A stretch of DNA of 64,000 bases from Lewinellaceae bacterium (GTDB taxonomy: Bacteria > Bacteroidota > Bacteroidia > Chitinophagales > Saprospiraceae), in assembly GCA_020636095.1 (NCBI GenBank), contig JACJYN010000008.1, forward strand, positions 62,001 through 126,000, given 5' to 3'. Shown here in pieces: positions 8,883 to 16,840 of the stretch (position 1 is its first letter; each line of letters starts with the position of its first letter). The translations under genes were made by a program, and so were the position numbers. Below the pieces are notes generated by a model that saw only the letters and a list, made by a program, of their open reading frames with translations, was not told where the DNA came from and made no database searches.

Positions 8883-11795
8883 TTAAAACTGCATCAGAAA
8901 CTCGGTCAGGTTATCATCGGATTCCAATTGCATCTTGCGGCGAAGGCGATAACGTTTATTTTCCACGCCCCGCAGAGAAATATTGAGTAAAGGTGCGATC
9001 TCTTTGGAAGCAAGGTTCATTTTCAGGTAGGCCGCCAGGCGCAAGTCGCCGGGTGTGAGTACGGGGAATTCTGCTTTGAGACGTTTGAAGAACTGATCGT
9101 GCAATTGGTTGAAGTTGGCCTCAAAGACATTCCAGTCTTCTTCGCTACTGAGGTGGCTGTCGATCTGACGGATCATTTTTTGAAGGTGATGGGTGCTGTT
9201 TTCCGGGCCTTTTTTCTTTTGGAGCAGTTTCAATTCTTTCTTCAGCATGATCAGCATCTCATTCTTGCGAACCAATTCCATAGTGGAATCCGCAACTTTT
9301 CGGCTGATGCTATCGACTTCGGCCCGCAACCTTTCATTTTTGGAGTAGACCCTTTGTCGTTGCAGCGCTCGTTGTTTTTGTACTTCGAGGCGCCGCCTCT
9401 GCCTGTCCATGCGGTTTTCATGGAATCTGAATAACAAGCGCCCCAGAAGAATGAAAAAACCCAGGGCCAGCAATTTTATCCACGCTGCCTGATACCAGTA
9501 GGGGGCTACCTCGAAAGAGAAAGGCTTCAATTGGGTAGACAACTCCGATTGAACCTGAAATACATATTGCCCGGGAGGAAGGTTGGTGTATTCTTTGGTA
9601 TGCTCCAGGCTAAAATCGGACCAGCCTTCTTCAAAGCCCTGAAGCCGGTAGCGCAGGTTCACATTCTGGATGTAGAACGGCATGGCGAACAAAAAACGCA
9701 GCCCCCCCTCATCGGGTTGCAGCGTTAATGGCTTAGCCAGCGCATTTACGGCGTTGATCTCAAGCGCCCGGCCCTTTACTTCAATCGCAGAGAGGATAGG
9801 TTCGGGCAGGTTGAGTTCATTCTTGTCTACAGCTCGCCTGGCGTTAAAAATGCCATAGCCGTCTTCAGTGCCAATGAGGTAAAGAGAATCGTTAAGGCTC
9901 ACAATGCGTTCGTCTTTCGGTATCAGGGATACCTGCAAGAGCGCATGTCGGCCATCATCGATAAATTCAGCATGATGGGGAAAGGCCTTGAACAAAGCGC
10001 CATGCAAACCGGGAATCCATTTTTCCTTTCCCCGGTAGCCCGGAAAAGCCTCTCTTTCCGGAACAACCGTTATTTGTTCCGTCCTCGTGTGAAAAGCCAA
10101 TTTACCGCCCCCCCCCCAGATGTAGGCTTTCCCATCCCAGTGGGTAATGCTGGCGCTGATTTTTTCCAAAGGCTGAAAACCTTCCGGCTCGGGGATCGGA
10201 ATCTGGCTCACCTCAGTCAAATCGTCGTTTAAGCGGAGGCAATATACGCCCCGATGCGGGTGGGCTACCCAAAGCCTTCCTTTCGGGTCGAAGAAAGCAT
10301 CCTTGGCCGAAGCGGAAAACCCTTTTACCGTATGCGCATAAGCCCAGGCCCCCTGTTCATCTCTGCGAAGCACAGCCAGGCCTGTATACGTAGCCAGTAG
10401 TAAATAGCCCTCCCGGTTAGGTAGCTCGAGGATGTGAAAAACACCGGTAGCATCATAAAGCTCTGTTACCGCGTTTTCGCCGACTAGAAAAACGCCGGAA
10501 TTATGTGCGCAGAACAACAACCCGTCCCGCTCTTTTAACTCCCAGGCCTGCCCCTGGCTACCCGAAACAAGTTGGAAATGATCCCTTTGTTTTGAAGGCC
10601 AGCTCTTGAAAAAAACTCCATGGTTGGTGCCGATGTAAAGCCGCTCCTCATAAAGGGCAGCTGCAAATACAGAGCCTAACGCCCCTTTTTTGTCAGAAAA
10701 AAACGATAGCGAGGCATCCATCACAATGAGGTCAATCCCTTTATCCAGCGCCGCCCAGAGATTATGGGCCTGGTCTTCGTAGAGGGCCAGTACGGTGTTG
10801 TTTTGCAGCCCGTTTTCCTGGTTGATATGGGAAAGCAACATCCCATTCGGACTGATGATATAAATGCCATCCAGGATGGTGCCTATCGCCATGTTTCCAT
10901 TGGAAAGCCGGATTCCTTTATTGACCTGAGCAGACGCCAATTCTTGGTTAACTGCCGCCGGCCAGAGTTCCAGAACCCCGTCGGCATACCGGTACAGGCC
11001 ATCATCCTGAGTGGCCACCAGGAGGCCTCCTCTTTCCAGAGGAAGGATGGTAGCGACTTGTTTACCCGCCAGCATTTCACTGCCCGGCAGCAAAATAAAC
11101 CGGCCGTCGGGAAGGTATTCATACACCCCTTTGTGTATTACCGGCACAAGAATCCTCTCCCCCACTTCACGAATAAACATAACATTGCCAGGAGGCGTGA
11201 TGACCTCTACTTTGCCGTTATCATATCGGTAGAGCGTGGAAAAAGACTGGAAGAACATGCCTCTGTTCGTGGGAAGGAAATGCCATATCTCCTCTTTCCT
11301 GGCTTGTTCATATTCTACAGCATCCAGAATAGAATGGAAGTTGAACTGCCCAAATTCATCAGGCGCCCAATAACCGGCCTGGGCGTACCCGCCAACAAAA
11401 ACATGCCCCTCTGAGTTGGTGGCCACCGCCCTGATCACCCGCTCTCCCGGCCTGGAAAAAGTCCGCCAGTTGGCGCCGTCGTACATCAGCAAACCACTGG
11501 AATTTCCAAAGAACATGCGTTTGTCCAGCCCCTGGCTAATGCTCCAGTTTTGGTTTTGGGCCTGATACTGCTGTTGGGTGAAATGGATAACCCTGGGTAC
11601 TTCCATTGCCCCGGCAGACAGGGGGACAATACAAGCGGCAAGGGGTACCAGGAAAAGTAGCCAGGGACAGGAGCCGGCAGCGTTTATTAAATTCACACCC
11701 CAACCAACGGCTTTTTGGGGTATTCCCTTTGTTTTACCGATCCACCCAAAAGGATTGAAATAGTACTCTGTAAGATAATATTTGGCCATGGGCAT
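8883..11795 (-). CDS. Membrane-anchored propeller/Y_Y_Y sensor with LuxR-type HTH output
   Basis: 970 residues. Residues ~43-64 are hydrophobic (signal or anchor). Residues ~70-640 carry repeated Reg_prop-type blades (SQGLDKRMFFGNSSGLLMYD, RMFFGNSSG, LWAALDKGIDLI, RLWVAHPHRGVYCL). At ~680-760 there is a Y_Y_Y domain (LRYRLQGFEEGWSDF, TNLPPGQYVFQVQ). Then come one TM helix (~768-785), a basic coiled coil (~790-875) and a C-terminal HTH (~910-970: LTPGDLRLAAYLKMNLASKE, ISLRGVENKRYRLRRKM). There is no histidine-kinase or receiver domain, so this is a one-component sensor with a DNA-binding domain on the inner side of the membrane. It lies upstream of and in the same direction as susC, so it probably senses the glycan and controls that locus. 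The true start could be the ATG at 11795 or 11789. Confidence 0.88.
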   Translation of the reverse strand: MPMAKYYLTEYYFNPFGWIGKTKGIPQKAVGWGVNLINAAGSCPWLLFLVPLAACIVPLSAGAMEVPRVIHFTQQQYQAQNQNWSISQGLDKRMFFGNSSGLLMYDGANWRTFSRPGERVIRAVATNSEGHVFVGGYAQAGYWAPDEFGQFNFHSILDAVEYEQARKEEIWHFLPTNRGMFFQSFSTLYRYDNGKVEVITPPGNVMFIREVGERILVPVIHKGVYEYLPDGRFILLPGSEMLAGKQVATILPLERGGLLVATQDDGLYRYADGVLELWPAAVNQELASAQVNKGIRLSNGNMAIGTILDGIYIISPNGMLLSHINQENGLQNNTVLALYEDQAHNLWAALDKGIDLIVMDASLSFFSDKKGALGSVFAAALYEERLYIGTNHGVFFKSWPSKQRDHFQLVSGSQGQAWELKERDGLLFCAHNSGVFLVGENAVTELYDATGVFHILELPNREGYLLLATYTGLAVLRRDEQGAWAYAHTVKGFSASAKDAFFDPKGRLWVAHPHRGVYCLRLNDDLTEVSQIPIPEPEGFQPLEKISASITHWDGKAYIWGGGGKLAFHTRTEQITVVPEREAFPGYRGKEKWIPGLHGALFKAFPHHAEFIDDGRHALLQVSLIPKDERIVSLNDSLYLIGTEDGYGIFNARRAVDKNELNLPEPILSAIEVKGRALEINAVNALAKPLTLQPDEGGLRFLFAMPFYIQNVNLRYRLQGFEEGWSDFSLEHTKEYTNLPPGQYVFQVQSELSTQLKPFSFEVAPYWYQAAWIKLLALGFFILLGRLLFRFHENRMDRQRRRLEVQKQRALQRQRVYSKNERLRAEVDSISRKVADSTMELVRKNEMLIMLKKELKLLQKKKGPENSTHHLQKMIRQIDSHLSSEEDWNVFEANFNQLHDQFFKRLKAEFPVLTPGDLRLAAYLKMNLASKEIAPLLNISLRGVENKRYRLRRKMQLESDDNLTEFLMQF

Positions 11796-11810
11796 TCTTC
11801 AGCTTCCTGC

Positions 11811-11832
11811 AAACAGAGTAACGCCTCTGTTT
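11811..11832. promoter_or_regulatory. Inverted repeat upstream of the sensor-regulator gene
   Basis: Perfect 8-bp arms AAACAGAG and CTCTGTTT are separated by six bases, 16 bp before the start codon of the regulator at 11795. It could be an operator or a leader hairpin; function is not shown by sequence. Confidence 0.35.
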
Positions 11833-11943
11833 TGACCCTGAAAATTAAGGAAAGGTGGGCAACGGACAAAAAAAAGTACACAAGTGGATGGAAGACATGA
11901 GGCCACTCCGTTACCGCCCTACCATATAATCATTGCGCCCTAC

Positions 11944-12510
11944 CTACTCCCCCACTACTCCCCGGATATTCCAGTTCACACTTTCGCCGGTGCGCTGCAC
12001 ATAAGTGCGCCATTGGTTGTCGTTACTGGAGAAGAGCCAGTCGCCGTCAGGTACGTTGGGGCCGGCATCACAACCGATAGACTGCTGCGTCGCCGGATGC
12101 GTAAAGGCGATACTGATCCAGAGCTCTTGCCCGTCGATGGGAATGGGGTCGCGCAGTTCGTGGGTATTCCAGTCCGGCGCCTGCAACCGGTCGGTTACAT
12201 CGGCAGAGTACAGAAGTGATCCCGGCTCATTGCCGTTGCCCGGGCCATACACCCGCACCTTACAGGACGTCGGCAAAACGCCCATAAACCAGGTAACCTC
12301 CTTGAGGCTTCGGCCCTGAAAAACAGCCGTTTCCGTCGCCGGGAAGCGGGCCGCCGCTTCAAATTCACCGGCCAGCAACAAGGGGCCGGTGGCATTGGGG
12401 CCATCGTAATTCAATACATTCTGCCCGGATGGGCCGGGCGACTCATCCTCTTGCTGACAAGCGCTAACGGCCAAAATTGCCAGCAAGCTCAACATATACA
12501 TCCCTTTCAT
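11944..12510 (-). CDS. Small lipoprotein, unknown function
   Basis: 188 residues. The N-terminus is a lipoprotein signal with Cys18 (LAVSACQQ), followed by an acidic, Gly/Pro-rich linker. The rest is a predicted beta-sandwich with TWFMGVLPTSCKVRVYGPGN, DWNTHELRDPIPIDGQELWI and GDWLFSSNDNQWRTY. Similar segments occur in secreted Bacteroidota proteins as accessory beta domains, but I do not recognise a named family. It is followed on the minus strand by the sensor-regulator, 148 bp away, so it could share regulation with the glycan locus or be independent. It is probably exposed at the cell surface or periplasm. Confidence 0.75.
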   Translation of the reverse strand: MKGMYMLSLLAILAVSACQQEDESPGPSGQNVLNYDGPNATGPLLLAGEFEAAARFPATETAVFQGRSLKEVTWFMGVLPTSCKVRVYGPGNGNEPGSLLYSADVTDRLQAPDWNTHELRDPIPIDGQELWISIAFTHPATQQSIGCDAGPNVPDGDWLFSSNDNQWRTYVQRTGESVNWNIRGVVGE

Positions 12511-13171
12511 GAGGTAGAGGTTTTGTAAGGCGCCTGCCGGGAACTCATGGGCCCAGGCCCACGGCTATCCCACCGGCAAAGCGCCGTTCTGTGAAAAAAT
12601 CAGCCTCAAAGATACAGCCGCCCGAATGAAAGCCCCTTGCCTGCGAGCTTAAAGTTGTGTTAATCCAGGATGGCCGTGTTTATATTTTTTTTATCTTAAA
12701 TCTACTTAAAAGGTAGATTTTTTTTTTGATTTCTTTGGAAAAACATATATGTTTACATTGTAAAAGAAAAATAGTTTTTTACTGTTAAGTATCTTCTAAG
12801 ATTCCCCATAATAAAAATTAGTTATCAATTCTTGTCCTATTCGTGCTACTGAAAAATCCTTTTCAGAATCAAGGCTCGTAATTCAAGAGCTGAGTACGTC
12901 GCAAAAGCACTAAACAAAAAACCTTGTTCCAAACCGGAGCAATGAGGGAAATTTTGTGCCCATTTCCCTCTATTCTGGTTCCGGTTCAATCCCAATTACT
13001 ACAAACTTAGTTGGCCAACATTCTAGATAGGTATCCGAACCTTATCCAGGCAACCAGCCTCTGATAAGATTGGAATTGTTTTCCCAAAGCTAACCACGTA
13101 TGGGCTGGTCAGCCTATACCTATTTTAATAGCAACCTATTGAGTACTAATAAACAAAAACCTAACAATCTG
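12511..13171. other. 661-bp AT-rich divergent intergenic region
   Basis: No convincing gene. It separates the minus-strand lipoprotein from the plus-strand multicopper oxidase, so it must hold both promoters. Visible structures are an 8-bp stem (AAATCTAC/GTAGATTT, 12698-12720) followed by T's, a two-stem hairpin at 12932-12986 (listed separately) and a 10-bp palindrome GTTGGCCAAC at 13010-13019. Confidence 0.5.
12932..12986 (+). promoter_or_regulatory. Two-stem hairpin upstream of the multicopper oxidase gene
   Basis: The inner perfect 9-bp stem is GAGGGAAAT (12944-12952) with ATTTCCCTC (12962-12970). The outer 7-bp stem is AACCGGA (12932-12938) with TCCGGTT (12980-12986). It lies about 185 bp before the oxidase start and could be part of a leader RNA or an operator. 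There is no T-run after it, so a simple terminator is unlikely. Confidence 0.4.
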
Positions 13172-15469
13172 ATGAACTTTACAAAGTTAAGACGACCCAT
13201 TTATTCCTTACTGTGGCTAACGGCCGCCCTGTTCGCCCCCTGGGGCAGCCAGGCACAGGTAACCCTATTGGATGCGACCGAGCCCTCGTTTCCCAAGTTT
13301 GTGAATGTCTTGCCCAGCCCGGCCAAGATCGATGTCACCAACGGTGGCTACAAAGCCATGGAGATGAGGGAAGTTGTACAAAACCTGGGGTTGTACAAAA
13401 ATGGCGCCCCTTTAACCGGCGGCCCTTATAACGGAATGACCAAAGTTTGGGGCTATGGCCTGGAAAGAGGCACGGTTACCTTCCCCGGCCCGACGTTTGT
13501 CGCCATGGAAGACGAAAAAGTCTATGTGAAATGGACCAACAACCTGCCCAACACGCACTTGTTACCGGTTGATAAAACGCTGCACTGGGCCGCCCCTCCC
13601 GGCTACCCCAGAAACGGACAGCCAACAGTGGTTCACCTCCACGGCGGCCATACCGAATCGGCCAGCGACGGCCTGCCGGAAGCCTGGTACACCCGCCGAT
13701 TTAGAGACAGAGGGCCAACCTGGGCTAAGAAGATTTACGAGTACGACAACGACCAGGAAGCCGCTACCCTCTGGTACCATGACCACGCCCTGGGAATTAC
13801 GCGCCTGAACGTATACGCTGGCCTGGCCGGCTTTTACTTCCTGCGCGACCAGAATGAAATGGCCAAGATCGCCGATAATACCCTGCCCAGCGGGGAATTC
13901 GAGCGGGAGATCGTTCTTCAGGACCGCTATTTCACCGAGGATGGACAGCTCTTCCTGCCCAGCCGGGATGGCGACCCCTTCTTTGAAGGCACTTTGAACG
14001 GAGCCGACCTTGGAGGCATTGACCCCTCGATCGTCGCCGAGTTCTTTGGCAACATCATGATCGTCAACGGCGTGGCCTGGCCGAAGCTGGAGGTGAAGCA
14101 GACGAAGTATCGGTTACGCATGTTGAATGGTTCCGATTCCCGCTTTTACGTGCTTTATCTGGAAGACGCCAACAATCCTGGCGTCAAGTTAAACATACCC
14201 TTCTTTCAGATCGGTGTGGATGACGGATTCCTGAACCAGGCGGTAGACATTCCTAATGGAGAACTGGTGATGGCGCCCGGCGAGCGGGCCGACATAGTGG
14301 TTGATTTCTCCAGCCTTCCTGCAGGTACCCGCGTGATCATGAAAAACCGCGGCCCGGACGGGCCGTTCAAGGGTTTCACCGAAACTGGCGAGCTTACTGA
14401 TGGCGATGAGGGGGTACTGGACCCGGCAGACCCGGCAACCACCGGCCTGATCATGGCTTTTGACGTAGTGAGTGGAGGCGCGCCTTCTTTTGGCGTTAGC
14501 ACTGGCACTACCTTGAATGATTACACAGAGTATGCACTGGGGGACGAGGATAATATCCGCCGGGTAGCCTTCTTTGAAGGAAGGGATGCTGCTGGCCGCC
14601 TGCAGCCCATTCACGGTATCATCAATGGGGACAACCCAAAAGTGTATGGTTCAGACAATCCTGCCGAGCTCAATGGCTCTTTGGCCTGGTTCGAGCCCAT
14701 CACTGAAAACCCCATGCTGAACGATATCGAGATTTGGGAAGGCTGGAACTTTACCGAAGATGCGCATCCTATGCACATCCACCTGGTCAGCTTCAATTTA
14801 CTGGACAGGGCGCCCATAGAAGTAAGCGAAAACGGGGGCGCCGATGGGGGGATCGTTGTGATCCAGCAACCTCAGGAAGAACATCACAGCCATCACTCCG
14901 GGAATAATGGAATTGGCCGTTATGTAGTAGAAAGCAGCATCGTTGAATCGGGCCCTAATGCGAATGTCGGCACGCCTGTTCCTCCGGCTGCCAATGAAAG
15001 AGGCTGGAAGGATACGTTCATTCTCCCTCCGGGCACCAGAGCCAGGCTTATTGCCAAATTCGACCGCCCGGGCCGTTACGTCTGGCACTGCCACATCCTT
15101 TCTCACGAAGACCACGAGATGATGCGGCCTTTTGAGGTCATGACCCCTTACGGCCGCCCGGCCGCGCCGGTTGTTCATGACTTCGACATCGCCGAAGCGG
15201 CCCTGTCGCCCAACTTCCCGAACCCGGCTTCCGCCGGTACTACCATTCCGTTCTTCCTCCCAACGGATGACAATATTCTGCTGAACATCCTGGATATGAA
15301 CGGCAAAGTGGTTAAGCAACTGGCGTTCGGGCAATACCCCGCCGGCAACCACATGATTGAGTGGGACGGCACCAACTCCGCCGGTACGCCGGTAGCCAGC
15401 GGCGTTTACATCTATCAGCTGCACACTTCTGATAATGTAATGGGCCAGCAGATGGTGATCCAACGCTAG
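13172..15469 (+). CDS. Secreted multicopper oxidase (CotA/bilirubin-oxidase-like) with T9SS type A tail
   Basis: 765 residues from the ATG at 13172, chosen because it gives MNFTKLRRPIYS plus a signal peptide ending SQAQ; the frame is open 24 codons upstream without a signal. All four copper-ligand blocks are present: HLHGGH (~155), WYHDH (~202), HPMHIH (~532) and the WHCHILSHEDHEM block (~638), which carries the T1/T3 Cys-His ligands. The order and spacing fit three-domain oxidases of the CotA type, which oxidise phenols, bilirubin or metals using O2. Residues ~675-765 are a T9SS sorting domain (LSPNFPNPASAGTTIPF, WDGTNSAGTPVASGVYIYQL). The protein is therefore exported and surface-attached or released. 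A His-rich stretch (EEHHSHHSG, ~570) may bind metal. Confidence 0.95.
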   Translation: MNFTKLRRPIYSLLWLTAALFAPWGSQAQVTLLDATEPSFPKFVNVLPSPAKIDVTNGGYKAMEMREVVQNLGLYKNGAPLTGGPYNGMTKVWGYGLERGTVTFPGPTFVAMEDEKVYVKWTNNLPNTHLLPVDKTLHWAAPPGYPRNGQPTVVHLHGGHTESASDGLPEAWYTRRFRDRGPTWAKKIYEYDNDQEAATLWYHDHALGITRLNVYAGLAGFYFLRDQNEMAKIADNTLPSGEFEREIVLQDRYFTEDGQLFLPSRDGDPFFEGTLNGADLGGIDPSIVAEFFGNIMIVNGVAWPKLEVKQTKYRLRMLNGSDSRFYVLYLEDANNPGVKLNIPFFQIGVDDGFLNQAVDIPNGELVMAPGERADIVVDFSSLPAGTRVIMKNRGPDGPFKGFTETGELTDGDEGVLDPADPATTGLIMAFDVVSGGAPSFGVSTGTTLNDYTEYALGDEDNIRRVAFFEGRDAAGRLQPIHGIINGDNPKVYGSDNPAELNGSLAWFEPITENPMLNDIEIWEGWNFTEDAHPMHIHLVSFNLLDRAPIEVSENGGADGGIVVIQQPQEEHHSHHSGNNGIGRYVVESSIVESGPNANVGTPVPPAANERGWKDTFILPPGTRARLIAKFDRPGRYVWHCHILSHEDHEMMRPFEVMTPYGRPAAPVVHDFDIAEAALSPNFPNPASAGTTIPFFLPTDDNILLNILDMNGKVVKQLAFGQYPAGNHMIEWDGTNSAGTPVASGVYIYQLHTSDNVMGQQMVIQR

Positions 15470-15521
15470 ATTCTCCTTTAGGATTTATTTAGGATACCAA
15501 TATAGAATGAATAATTAGCAC

Positions 15522-15557
15522 GCCGGCTTGTACTCGTACAAGCCGGCTTTTTTTTTT
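15522..15557 (+). terminator. Strong Rho-independent terminator after the oxidase gene
   Basis: An 11-bp perfect stem (GCCGGCTTGTA / TACAAGCCGGC) with a CTCG loop is followed by ten T's. It lies 53 bp after the oxidase stop and 22 bp before the end of the convergent peptidase gene. Confidence 0.93.
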
Positions 15558-15578
15558 GCAGCGATTCTTCTCCGGGCT

Positions 15579-16667
15579 CTAAAGAGACAGCTTCGCAGCG
15601 ATATCCTTCGGAATGGCATCTTTGTGCACCATGATACCCACCGTTTTCATGCGGAAATAAGCATCCGACATATAAAGGAAGCCTTTATACTGGCTGACTT
15701 CGCCCCAGGAGTTTTTGGTAAGGTAAAACTTTGTGCCATTCTGGCCTACAGCCAGGCCGGTGAGGTGCATAAGGTGGTCGTCGGTCGTAGCGTAACTTTC
15801 GTAGCCCTCCTGACGAAGTTCCTGGGTGACGTTCAATTCGTCAACCGGCTGATTGATAACGGCTTCCGGGTCGGCAGGCATAACCGCCAGGCCTTGGCCG
15901 GCACTGAATCCTTTCTCACTCACATCGCCGTCCCAGGCAACCGTGTACCCGGTGGACAGAGCATTATCGACGATGGCCTGCAATTCGTCCAGCGGCAAAT
16001 TGTAGTAGGCGCCATTGGAATAGTTGTCCGGTATTTCCAAAATGAAAGTTTCGTAAAAAGGATGGTGGCTGAAGGAAGTCAGCGTCACATAATCATCCGC
16101 CTTGATGCCCAGGCTTTTTGCGAAGGATTCAGGCGTATATTTTTTTCCCTGGTAGGTAAAAGTGGCCGGCGCTGCTCCCATGTAGTTATCGAGGATGCAA
16201 TCGACGGCGCCCGGCCAACGGTTACTCAGTTTTTTGCGGCCCACCAGGCCATCCAGCATGCCTTTCATGGCAGCCTCCATCTCGCTGTGGTCATAGTACT
16301 CATCCCCCGGCAGCAAGCCGGAATAGGCCGATTCGGGCACGGCGCCCGCCATCTGGAAGGCGCGGATCACATCGTGGCTGAGCCCGCCCTGGCTGAAGTT
16401 GGCCTTGCCTTGCCGGAGAACGTAATTGCGGGCCTTGTCCAGGTAAATATTGCGCACCATGAACATTTCGGAGAGGTCGATCTCCGGCTTGCCCAAACGC
16501 ATTAGCTCGGACTCCAGAAAAGAGGTGGTCGAGAAACTCCAGCAGGTGCCGGTCCGTTGCTGGTTTTTCACCGAAGTGCACTCAATATTATTTTTGATGG
16601 TAAACTCATATTGAGCAGAGAGTTGCACGGCGCAAAACAGGCCCAGAAGAACAAGAATCTTTTTCAT
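15579..16667 (-). CDS. Secreted C1B (bleomycin hydrolase-like) cysteine peptidase
   Basis: 362 residues from the ATG at 16667, chosen because it gives MKKILVLLGLFC and a signal peptide ending LSAQ; 17 upstream in-frame codons lack one. The papain-fold catalytic set is intact: Gln/Cys in NQQRTGTCWSFS (Cys42), His in TTDDHLMHLTG and Asn in LTKNSWGE. Length and the NIECTSVKNQ start fit the bleomycin hydrolase/aminopeptidase C family (C1B), here with a periplasmic or secreted location. No prosegment is obvious. Such Bacteroidota enzymes are thought to trim peptides. It stands alone, convergent with the oxidase gene. Confidence 0.9.
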   Translation of the reverse strand: MKKILVLLGLFCAVQLSAQYEFTIKNNIECTSVKNQQRTGTCWSFSTTSFLESELMRLGKPEIDLSEMFMVRNIYLDKARNYVLRQGKANFSQGGLSHDVIRAFQMAGAVPESAYSGLLPGDEYYDHSEMEAAMKGMLDGLVGRKKLSNRWPGAVDCILDNYMGAAPATFTYQGKKYTPESFAKSLGIKADDYVTLTSFSHHPFYETFILEIPDNYSNGAYYNLPLDELQAIVDNALSTGYTVAWDGDVSEKGFSAGQGLAVMPADPEAVINQPVDELNVTQELRQEGYESYATTDDHLMHLTGLAVGQNGTKFYLTKNSWGEVSQYKGFLYMSDAYFRMKTVGIMVHKDAIPKDIAAKLSL

Positions 16668-16741
16668 ATTTGAAATTATTTTATCAGGTGATAGATTCAG
16701 CAATTCCCGCTTTGGCATTCCAGGAAGGCCATTCCGCTGTC

Positions 16742-16798
16742 AGCTGACAACTTCGAGTTGTTTCATGAAGTGAACAGACAACGCTGAAGTTGTCAGCT
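16742..16798. repeat. Imperfect ~20-bp inverted repeat between two minus-strand genes
   Basis: The arm AGCTGACAACTTCGAGTTGT (16742-16761) pairs with ACAACGCTGAAGTTGTCAGC (16778-16797), with one small bulge. The loop holds a TTCATGAA palindrome. It lies between the stop of the giant T9SS protein and the start of the C1B peptidase. It may end the upstream transcript, although it has no T-run. Confidence 0.55.
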
Positions 16799-16840
16799 CA
16801 CTTTTAAGTTAGCCTGGTTAAACAGGCGCGCCCAAAACAT

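Noticed and set aside
12698..12727. Terminator with AAATCTAC/GTAGATTT stem and T-run
   Set aside because: It points along the plus strand, but no plus-strand gene lies upstream to be terminated; kept only as a structure in the intergenic note.
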